From assembly GCA_043740415.1 (NCBI GenBank), contig JAYUCJ010000117.1:1-9760 (forward strand): DNA of 9,760 nt, written 5' to 3'. Made by a program: the position numbers and the translations under genes. This stretch comes from Aalborgiella sp043740415. Its GTDB lineage: Bacteria > Pseudomonadota > Gammaproteobacteria > Burkholderiales > Burkholderiaceae_C. Shown here in pieces: positions 1-5,467 of this stretch (positions within the stretch are counted from its first letter, which is position 1; each line of letters begins with the position of its first letter). The notes below the pieces were generated by a model, which did no database searches, was not told the origin of the DNA, and saw nothing but the letters and a program-made list of their open reading frames with translations.

Positions 1-1
1 C

Positions 2-700
2 AAGCAGCAGCGGGTCAAAAATCACACCTTGGCCAACACGGTGTTTTTCGATGCCGCAGGTGCCGCCGCAGACCTGGCAGTCCATAGCCTGCCCGCGTAT
101 TTTCTGGACTTCGAGACCATCCAGTTTGCCGTGCCGATCTGGAAAGGGACGCGCCCCTATCAGCAAAACACTTTCCAGTTCAGCCTGCATACCCTGTCTG
201 AGTCGGGCCAGTTTGATCACACGGACTTTCTAGATCTCTCTGGCGCTGATCCGTCCGAGCCATTCGCTCATGCCCTGATTGCCGCCTGCGGTGCGCAAGG
301 GCCGGTGTATGTGTACAACGCCGGGTTTGAGACGGCGCGCATCAGCGAGCTGGCAATCCGGCATCCGCGATTCAGCGCAGCGCTGCTAGCCATCAACGCC
401 CGCGTGGTTGACTTGCTTCCCATCGCGCGTGAGCGCTACTACCATCCCAGCCAGCAAGGCAGCTGGAGTATCAAAAAAGTGTTGCCCGCCATCGTGCCGG
501 AATTGCGCTACGACGCCCTCGACGGCGTGCAGGATGGCGGCATGGCCATGGAAGCTTTTCTGGAAGCAATTCACCCCGACACCCACGCCGAGCGTAAAAA
601 CCAGATCGAACAACAACTGCTGGCCTATTGCAAGCTCGACACCTACGCCATGGTGCGCCTGTGGCAGGTGTTTGCATGCCGCACTGAGCTGAAACTTTAA
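2..700 (+). CDS. DUF2779 domain protein, C-terminal part (5' end outside window)
   Basis: Seen: the frame is open through the left edge, so this is the 3' part of a longer gene. A TTG at 29 is only an internal leucine codon. The protein has a DFET motif (Asp codon at 107) after hydrophobic YFL, then RPYQQNTFQFSLH, then VYVYNAGFE, and near the end YCKLDTYAM (Asp codon at 638). Known: this pattern matches the DUF2779 family, whose members usually begin with a Cas4/RecB-like PD-(D/E)XK region that would lie upstream. Inferred: the DxE, middle NxxFE and final YxxxD motifs resemble an RNase H-like DEDD 3'-5' exonuclease, so a DNA or RNA processing role is likely. The substrate is unknown. The gene is GC-rich like the backbone. 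A WYL regulator starts 13 bases after its stop, which suggests a shared transcript. Confidence 0.82.
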   Translation, partial: KQQRVKNHTLANTVFFDAAGAAADLAVHSLPAYFLDFETIQFAVPIWKGTRPYQQNTFQFSLHTLSESGQFDHTDFLDLSGADPSEPFAHALIAACGAQGPVYVYNAGFETARISELAIRHPRFSAALLAINARVVDLLPIARERYYHPSQQGSWSIKKVLPAIVPELRYDALDGVQDGGMAMEAFLEAIHPDTHAERKNQIEQQLLAYCKLDTYAMVRLWQVFACRTELKL

Positions 701-713
701 GCCACTTACTGCT

Positions 714-1688
714 ATGCCAAAACGGCCTGATCCACTGGAAACGCTTCAACTCGCGCTCGAACTGCTACGACGCATACCCAAAGGTCGCACCATCACCGCA
801 ACCGAATTGCGCCTGCAATTGCGGGATGCCGGCTTTGAGCGAGAGCCGCGAACCATCCAGCGCTTGTTAGAAACGCTAACCGAGTTCTACGACATCGAGC
901 GCGACGACAGCACCAAACCTTATCTTTACAGTTGGAAAGAAAACGCCAAAGGCCTGTCGCTGCCGGGTTTGAGCACCCAGGAATCCCTGCTGCTCACCCT
1001 GGCCGAGCAACAACTGAGCAGCCTGCTGCCCGCAAAACTGATGAAGTCCATGGACGGTTTTTTTACCCAGGCGCGCGGCCAACTGGATGCAAAAAACTCA
1101 GATCAACCCGAACGCGAATGGCTGGACAAAGTCCGCGTCGTCAGCACCAGTCAGCCGCTGCTGCCACCCAAAGTGGATGCCGACGTTTTTCAGCAGGTCA
1201 GCGACGCGCTCTACGGCAACCAGTGGCTGGAGGTGGATTACCAAAACGCCGCCGGCAAAAAGACCAGTTCCAAAGTCATGCCGCTGGGCTTGGCGCAACA
1301 AGGGCCACGCATGTACCTAGTTTGCCGTTATGAAGGTTATGAGAATGAGCGCTGCCTTGCCCTGCACCGCATCATCTCAGCCAAAGCCTCAACCCTGACT
1401 TTTGAGCGCCCCAAAGACTTTAACCTCAAGCAATTTGATGACGATGGGCGTTTTGGATATGGCGATGGCACACAGATACGGCTGAGTTTCCAAATACATA
1501 AAGAAGCTGGGCTGCATATTGTGGAATGCCCTTTATCTGCCGATCAGAAGGTGGTGGAGTTGGATGACGCGTACGAGATTACGGCGACTGTGGTGGATTC
1601 GGCTATGCTTGAATGGTGGTTGCGGGGATTTGGGGATGCTTTGAGTTGTGTCGAAAAAAGTCCAACGCCTATCGAGGAGAAAAATTAA
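714..1688 (+). CDS. WYL domain-containing transcriptional regulator
   Basis: A 324-residue protein with the full architecture of the family. Residues about 10-65 form a DeoR-like winged helix (RTITATELRLQL, then EPRTIQRLLETL as recognition-helix region). Residues about 158-232 form the WYL ligand-sensing domain (WLEVDYQNAAGKK, RMYLVCRY, LALHRI), and about 254-312 the C-terminal WCX extension with WWLRGFGD at 301-308. The signature Trp is replaced by Met (M200-Y201-L202), which is common variation. Known: such regulators bind nucleic acid or nucleotide ligands through the WYL pocket and often control defence or DNA-damage genes. Inferred: it may regulate itself, the DUF2779 gene or the downstream cassette; palindromic DNA lies just after its stop. 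The ATG at 714 has no clear Shine-Dalgarno, so translational coupling to the preceding gene is plausible. GC content falls toward its 3' end. Confidence 0.9.
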   Translation: MPKRPDPLETLQLALELLRRIPKGRTITATELRLQLRDAGFEREPRTIQRLLETLTEFYDIERDDSTKPYLYSWKENAKGLSLPGLSTQESLLLTLAEQQLSSLLPAKLMKSMDGFFTQARGQLDAKNSDQPEREWLDKVRVVSTSQPLLPPKVDADVFQQVSDALYGNQWLEVDYQNAAGKKTSSKVMPLGLAQQGPRMYLVCRYEGYENERCLALHRIISAKASTLTFERPKDFNLKQFDDDGRFGYGDGTQIRLSFQIHKEAGLHIVECPLSADQKVVELDDAYEITATVVDSAMLEWWLRGFGDALSCVEKSPTPIEEKN

Positions 1689-1699
1689 GTAGCCATCCT

Positions 1700-1713
1700 C
1701 CGGGAATTCCTGG
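1700..1713. promoter_or_regulatory. Near-palindrome centred on GAATTC, possible operator
   Basis: Seen: CCGGGAATTCCTGG is a 14-base palindrome with one G/T mismatch pair. It can be extended to 1698-1715 with one more G-T and one C-G pair. It lies 11 bases after the WYL regulator stop and about 36 bases before the next start. Inferred: this could be a binding site for a dimeric regulator or part of an RNA hairpin. There is no following T-run, so it is not a classical terminator. Confidence 0.3.
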
Positions 1714-1729
1714 GGATTTCATAAATGTG

Positions 1730-1746
1730 AGTCGCAAAAAGCGGCT
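1730..1746 (+). other. Stem-loop immediately before the 1749 start
   Basis: Seen: AGTCGC, an AAAAA loop, then GCGGCT gives a 6-bp stem with one G-T wobble. It ends two bases before the first ATG of the next gene. In the mRNA it would occupy the place where a ribosome binding site is expected, and no Shine-Dalgarno is visible for that first ATG. Inferred: it either limits translation from ATG 1749 or indicates that a downstream ATG (1755 or 1764) is used. Confidence 0.3.
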
Positions 1747-1748
1747 AA

Positions 1749-2408
1749 ATGGAAATGATCAAAATGAAAGAAAAATTGAACGCCCTGCTTGAAAAACTCG
1801 GGCCGATATACGAAGCTTCAGACATTAAAAAATTCTGTGAAAAAGAAGGTCATGAGTGGAGTTATTCACTGGTAAACGCATCAATGGAGCGTTCGGCTCC
1901 ATTGATCTTGGGTTTTAACTGGGGTGCTGCACAAGGTGAGAAGTACCCAAGTCAATCACATGTTGAAAAAACTAACTTTGAGACGTCGGACGTGGGGTCG
2001 CTTAGACGAATAGATCCTTTTATTCGTGAGCACTTTGGTCAAGACTATTTGTCAAAAGCCAGTCAATCAAATTACTGTTTTTTTCGATCAAGTACCGAAG
2101 ACCAAATAAATGAAACAGACATCAGACGATGCAGTGGTGTTTTTGCAGAGCTAATTGAAATACTTGCACCATCGTCCATCATTTGCCTATCCGCCAAATT
2201 ACGCAAGCACCTGATTGACACAAATCAGGTCCACTCTCTACAAGAGAAGGCAATTAATTTCAAAAGGGGATCTTCTGAGATTGAATTTATTGCTGTTCGA
2301 GGCAAGTTGGCATCCGGAGTTGATATCAAGTTTTTGCCGCATCCCAACTACCCAATGAAACGCGAGGCAAGATTAGATGCTTGGCAATTTTGTTGTGAAT
2401 CGCAATAA
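1749..2408 (+). CDS. Unknown protein, possible uracil-DNA-glycosylase-like fold
   Basis: A 219-residue soluble protein that I do not recognise by name. Seen: a first strand-like motif PLILGFNWGAAQG (51-63), SNYCFFRS (107-114), a hydrophobic LAPSSIICLSAKLRKHL segment (139-155), and a closing IKFLPHPNYPMKREARLDAW (193-212). Known: uracil-DNA-glycosylase superfamily proteins have an N-terminal glycine-rich strand/loop, a central Leu-Gly-type strand followed by a helix, and a late HPS-like motif. Inferred: the order and spacing fit that superfamily, with HPN in place of HPS. The catalytic Asp/Asn of motif A cannot be assigned securely, so activity is uncertain. Three in-frame ATGs (1749, 1755, 1764) compete; a weak GGA lies 10 bases before 1764. 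The gene is AT-rich compared with its upstream neighbours, which suggests acquisition. It is followed 58 bases later by another unknown gene. Confidence 0.75.
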   Translation: MEMIKMKEKLNALLEKLGPIYEASDIKKFCEKEGHEWSYSLVNASMERSAPLILGFNWGAAQGEKYPSQSHVEKTNFETSDVGSLRRIDPFIREHFGQDYLSKASQSNYCFFRSSTEDQINETDIRRCSGVFAELIEILAPSSIICLSAKLRKHLIDTNQVHSLQEKAINFKRGSSEIEFIAVRGKLASGVDIKFLPHPNYPMKREARLDAWQFCCESQ

Positions 2409-2466
2409 AAATTCGTGTGTGGTGTCGGAAAGGCATTTTGGGTTTGGCGATTGAACGGAGAAAGTT

Positions 2467-2919
2467 ATGAGTGCATTTACAAACGAAGAGTTAAAACAGC
2501 GATCATTTGATAGGGCTGCTTGGGTGTTGAAGCATTTTTGGGAGGAGCAATTAGATGACATTAAGCGTGAAGCTAGAGTGCATTCTCGTCTTTTTGACCC
2601 ATTAGTGCCTCGCATCTATATTGAGATGGGAATATCTAAAAATGGAGGCGGACATATTGAGCATCTTGTGCCTTGTGTTGTTTTGCGAGATCTTGCTTTT
2701 AAGATGTACTGGGACAATAAAACAGAAAAAGATGTTTCTGAAATGCTTACCCGCCTATTACGTATTGCACGTATTACAGCTGCAGAGGCGCATCACCTTG
2801 ACCACGTATGCAAGCTCAAAACAAGGATGCCAGACGGTTGGAATTACGAGACTGGTGATGTTTTAGCTAGATTAGTAGCTGCAAATATTGAACTGATACC
2901 TATTGGATATACGACTTGA
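2467..2919 (+). CDS. Hypothetical protein with EHLVPC and MPDGW motifs
   Basis: A 150-residue soluble protein of unknown function. Seen: a clear Shine-Dalgarno (GGAG at 2457-2460, six bases before ATG) fixes the start. The N-terminal third is helical and charged. A glycine-rich turn leads into GHIEHLVPC (62-70), followed by a long helical segment ending ITAAEAHHLD (103-112), then LKTRMPDGW (117-125) and LARLVAANIELIP (133-145). Known: I have an impression of similar EH-VPC / MP-GW proteins annotated as hypothetical in Burkholderiales, but cannot name a family. Inferred: the clustered His, Glu, Cys and His-His-Leu-Asp residues could bind metal; an HNH-like nuclease is one unproven possibility. 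Low GC matches the preceding gene and indicates shared origin. Confidence 0.75.
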   Translation: MSAFTNEELKQRSFDRAAWVLKHFWEEQLDDIKREARVHSRLFDPLVPRIYIEMGISKNGGGHIEHLVPCVVLRDLAFKMYWDNKTEKDVSEMLTRLLRIARITAAEAHHLDHVCKLKTRMPDGWNYETGDVLARLVAANIELIPIGYTT

Positions 2920-2935
2920 AAACTGAGCTAAGAAA

Positions 2936-2966
2936 TTGCCAACGTATCAAATTCAAGCAGTATTAA
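2936..2966 (+). promoter_or_regulatory. Weak candidate promoter in the gap after 2919
   Basis: Seen: TTGCCA (2936-2941, five of six matches to a sigma-70 -35 box) and TATTAA (2961-2966, four of six to a -10 box) with a 19-base spacer, longer than optimal. The gap of 115 bases up to the next likely start is AT-rich, so chance matches are expected. If real, it would drive the small gene at 3035 and perhaps the phosphatase gene. Confidence 0.2.
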
Positions 2967-3034
2967 CGATATGCATCGCAATAATTACTTACAAATAGAA
3001 CGCATCGCCACCGTTGCGCAAACAAAGCAACAAG

Positions 3035-3379
3035 ATGTTCTGTATAAAATTCAGCCTGCCATTCGAGGGCAATGAAAGCATTACCGAGCTGGAATACAAA
3101 AGGCTTCGCTATTGGCAAATGCTACCCGGGCGGGAAGCTTGCATAGCTTGGTTAGATGCGCAAAGTATTGGTTACAGACTTTGCTATGATTTTTTGCCTG
3201 AATCAGATGCAGGTGCGCAAGTGCCTTATTGCATCTATATCGATTTAGTTTTCGACAAGTCTGCGCCACAAGTGAAGGCTTTGATCGCGTTTCTCGCTTA
3301 TCCCGATGGCAGTATGAAATTTCCAGATGCGACTTTATGCCATTTGTCGCTGGAGCAGGCAATAGCAGGCGTGGGATAA
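3035..3379 (+). CDS. Small hypothetical protein
   Basis: A 114-residue protein that I do not recognise. I chose ATG 3035 (MFCIKFSLPFEGN). An in-frame TTG at 3014 would add seven residues, and neither start has a good Shine-Dalgarno. Seen: an alternating hydrophobic opening (FCIKFSLPF), a helical ELEYKRLRYWQMLPGREACIAWLD segment that I give here as ELEYKRLRYWQ and GREACIAWLD, a strand-like YCIYIDLVF (about residues 66-74), then KALIAFLAYPDG. The overall strand/helix pattern suggests a compact alpha/beta fold. There is no signal peptide or membrane segment. It lies between two low-GC genes in the same direction, with a perfect hairpin six bases after its stop. It could be a partner of the downstream phosphatase, but only position supports that. 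Confidence 0.6.
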   Translation: MFCIKFSLPFEGNESITELEYKRLRYWQMLPGREACIAWLDAQSIGYRLCYDFLPESDAGAQVPYCIYIDLVFDKSAPQVKALIAFLAYPDGSMKFPDATLCHLSLEQAIAGVG

Positions 3380-3384
3380 AAGAT

Positions 3385-3405
3385 ATGCGTCACTATTTGA
3401 CGCAT
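3385..3405. promoter_or_regulatory. Perfect 8-bp inverted repeat upstream of the phosphatase gene
   Basis: Seen: ATGCGTCA, a CTATT loop, then TGACGCAT, a perfect 8-bp stem with a 5-base loop. It starts six bases after the small gene's stop and ends 45 bases before the phosphatase ATG. No T-run follows, so a standard intrinsic terminator is not supported. Inferred: either a protein operator controlling the phosphatase gene or an RNA processing or attenuation hairpin between the two genes. A TATAAA at 3429-3434 between it and the start resembles a -10 box but has no -35 at normal spacing. Confidence 0.45.
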
Positions 3406-3450
3406 GGCTAGGCAAAATTCAACCAGTTTATAAATGAAATTGGAGAATAA

Positions 3451-4530
3451 ATGCCACATCCCGCCAAACTAGACTCGCTTTATGACACTGCAAAGCAGTT
3501 GATTCTCGACACCAAAAATCCAACTATTTCTTTACTGCAGAGACATCTGCTTATTAGCTACAACCGCGCGGTAAATTTAATTCAGGCGCTGGAGGGTGAA
3601 ATTATTGCGCCCCGAGATCAGTCAGGACGCTGGAAAATGCTTGTCGGTGAGACTTATGACACGAGAAATGAGCCTTATTGGGCTGGCGTCAATGGCTGGA
3701 TTTGGGCTAGCGATGAAACACCAGTAGAGCAACCCCATGTTTTTGTTCGCTGTTTCAGTAAACGTGGCATAGCAAAGGCGCGTAGTGAAGATTCCATTAT
3801 GTTGCCGGGCTTGATTCAGCATGGTACTGTACGAGAATATGGCCGCTTGGATTTGTCAGAACCGCGTTATTTTGCTATTGCGGATGGCGTGTCTTCCAGC
3901 GCAGCGCCACGGATGGCAAGTTCTCGATTGCTCTTGCGCCTACACATGCTAGCGCATGAGGCGCAAGCGAACGCGTCGATTTCAGAACTCTTGCAGCACT
4001 TGCAAAAGAAATTTGCCGCACTAGGCGACACGCCTGAGAATTTTGGTATGGCCTCGACCTTGGTTGGCGCCAGACTGGTGGGCAATACCGCCACCATCTT
4101 CAATGTCGGTGATTCGCGGGCTTATTTGCTAACAAATATTTTGAATGATCGTGCGAATGGTTGCCAAGCGAAACTGCTCACTCGTGATCACAGCGTGCTA
4201 AGTGACATGCTAGATGACGGTGACATCACGCTTGAGCAGGCAGAAAATGCAGCAAGTATCTACCGAGGGCTCACCAGCCAATTCATAGCCGACCCCGCGT
4301 ATGACGAACTGCACGTGAATGTCGTTACGCACACTTTGCAACAGGGTGAGCGCTTGTTGCTGTGCAGTGACGGGCTGAATGAGGTTTTGAGTGATACGAA
4401 AATAGCCGAGTTATTTACAGAGAATTCTGGCAAGGCTTTGATAAAAGCTTACATGGCATCTCGTCGAGCAGGTGGGACGGATGATTTTTCTGTGATCGTT
4501 CTTGAAGTGGCTGGATTAACGCCGATTTAG
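3451..4530 (+). CDS. PP2C-family Ser/Thr phosphatase with N-terminal FtsK gamma-like domain
   Basis: A 359-residue cytoplasmic protein. Residues about 6-64 match the FtsK gamma winged helix: DSLYDTAKQLI, then TISLLQRHLLISYNRA (25-40) and LIQALEGEIIAP, against the family's D-LYD-A---I, S-S-QR---IGYNRA and -IE-ME pattern. Residues about 98-353 are a PP2C (PPM) phosphatase: RGIAKARSEDS, FAIADGVSS (D145), GMASTLVGARL, FNVGDSRAYL (220-225), LLTRDHSVL, LLLCSDGLNEVL (D306-G308 region) and GGTDDFSVIV (D344-D345). The metal-binding aspartates are present, so it should be an active Mn/Mg-dependent protein phosphatase. Known: FtsK gamma reads polar KOPS sequence and contacts XerD in the parent translocase. 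Inferred: here it probably targets the phosphatase to DNA or to a protein partner. A GGAGA at 3442-3446 sets the start. No kinase gene is visible nearby. Confidence 0.92.
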   Translation: MPHPAKLDSLYDTAKQLILDTKNPTISLLQRHLLISYNRAVNLIQALEGEIIAPRDQSGRWKMLVGETYDTRNEPYWAGVNGWIWASDETPVEQPHVFVRCFSKRGIAKARSEDSIMLPGLIQHGTVREYGRLDLSEPRYFAIADGVSSSAAPRMASSRLLLRLHMLAHEAQANASISELLQHLQKKFAALGDTPENFGMASTLVGARLVGNTATIFNVGDSRAYLLTNILNDRANGCQAKLLTRDHSVLSDMLDDGDITLEQAENAASIYRGLTSQFIADPAYDELHVNVVTHTLQQGERLLLCSDGLNEVLSDTKIAELFTENSGKALIKAYMASRRAGGTDDFSVIVLEVAGLTPI

Positions 4531-4554
4531 CGTTGCTTGAGTGCCAATTCAAGC
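4518..4554. terminator. Two adjacent hairpins between convergent genes
   Basis: Seen: AACGC, loop CGATTTA, GCGTT at 4518-4534, directly followed by GCTTGA, loop GTGCCAAT, TCAAGC at 4535-4554. Both stems are perfect. They cover the stop codons of the phosphatase gene (4528-4530) and of the patatin gene (4549-4551 read on the other strand), whose ends are only 18 bases apart. No T-run follows on either strand. Inferred: a weak bidirectional transcription barrier or 3'-end stabilising structure rather than a strong intrinsic terminator. Confidence 0.35.
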
Positions 4555-5460
4555 GTGCAGCGCCTTCAAAACCTGCGCCTTTGCCATGGTTTGCGCATAG
4601 CCAGCGTTGATGCAACGTAGCCTGAATTCTTTGCTGGTGTTGACGTAATAGCCAAAATCAGGTTGCAAGTTCACATCTGCGGCTAGGGTGTCTGGCAGCG
4701 TCAACGCACGTTTGCGTAGATCGCCCGCTCTGTAGCGCGGCACGATATTTTCGGCTTTGTCTTCATGGGCGGAGGCATCGATGGCCAACACTTTGACCGC
4801 GCCCATAGATCGCGCCAAGCGCACCGGCATGGGCATGACCAGGTCTGCATCGATGTATTGCACACCCCGAATGCGCACGGGGGTGAACATGCCCTCGATC
4901 GCGCTGCTGGCCTGCACGGCCAAGCCAGCGTGGCCCGCGTTGAAAACAACCGGTTTGCGCGACAATTTTTCAGCGGCAACTGCGGCAAAGCGAATCGGCA
5001 GCTTTTCAATGGTCTGCTGGCCTGTTTGCGCCATGATTTGTTCGGTCACCTGCGTCGCAATGGGTGCACCGTCAAATTTGCCTTCGCCCAACATGGCCCA
5101 GCGACCCACTTCCAGCAAGCCCAGGTCTAAAGCCAAGGCTTCTAGTTTGGCAGCCCGCACACCGCTGGCGTAGAGCGCGCCTACCATGGCGCCTGCCGAG
5201 CCGCCAACAATCAAGTCGGGTTTGAGCCCCAGCTCCTCCAGCGCTTTGAGCACGCCAACATGCACAAAACCACGCGGCCCGCCCGAGCTGAACACCCAGG
5301 CCACGCGGGCGGGGCGGTTCAAGGCGGCGTCGTAGCGGGGCGCATCGCTGTCGGTGTGGTCAAAGTCCGCACTGATGGTGCAGCCAGCCGTTAAAACGCC
5401 AGCGCCGCTCGCGATGAGCGTTAATCCTTTGGCTAAAGCGTTGCGGCGATTCAGCTTCAT
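4549..5460 (-). CDS. Patatin-like phospholipase, probable lipoprotein
   Basis: A 303-residue lipid acyl hydrolase of the bacterial patatin/RssA-like group. Seen: an N-terminal RR pair (residues 5-6) and hydrophobic stretch ending TAGC with Cys27, resembling a lipoprotein signal, possibly Tat-type. The -3 position is Thr rather than the usual Leu. The catalytic domain starts near residue 50 with VAWVFSSGGPRGFVHVGVL (oxyanion loop GGPRG, 60-64), then the nucleophile elbow GGSAG (86-90, Ser88). The dyad Asp is in YIDADLVMPMPV (D204). Most relatives have Asp-Gly-Gly/Ala here; this protein has Asp-Ala-Asp. Inferred: an envelope-anchored phospholipase or esterase. The start lies seven bases after the stop of the membrane-protein gene and has no evident Shine-Dalgarno, which suggests an operon with translational coupling. 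It is convergent with the phosphatase gene and marks the return to backbone GC. Confidence 0.93.
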   Translation of the reverse strand: MKLNRRNALAKGLTLIASGAGVLTAGCTISADFDHTDSDAPRYDAALNRPARVAWVFSSGGPRGFVHVGVLKALEELGLKPDLIVGGSAGAMVGALYASGVRAAKLEALALDLGLLEVGRWAMLGEGKFDGAPIATQVTEQIMAQTGQQTIEKLPIRFAAVAAEKLSRKPVVFNAGHAGLAVQASSAIEGMFTPVRIRGVQYIDADLVMPMPVRLARSMGAVKVLAIDASAHEDKAENIVPRYRAGDLRKRALTLPDTLAADVNLQPDFGYYVNTSKEFRLRCINAGYAQTMAKAQVLKALHA

Positions 5461-5467
5461 GGCGGCA

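Noticed and set aside
29..31. TTG as the start of the first gene
   Set aside because: The reading frame is open to the left edge and DUF2779 proteins have a long N-terminal region, so this is an internal codon.
1689..4548. Prophage or integrative element with integrase, att repeats or tRNA target
   Set aside because: No integrase, transposase, tRNA or flanking direct repeat was found by eye; only the composition change supports acquisition.
4757..5173. 138-residue plus-strand reading frame opposite the patatin gene
   Set aside because: The minus strand holds an intact patatin with oxyanion loop, GGSAG and dyad Asp; the plus frame is its shadow.
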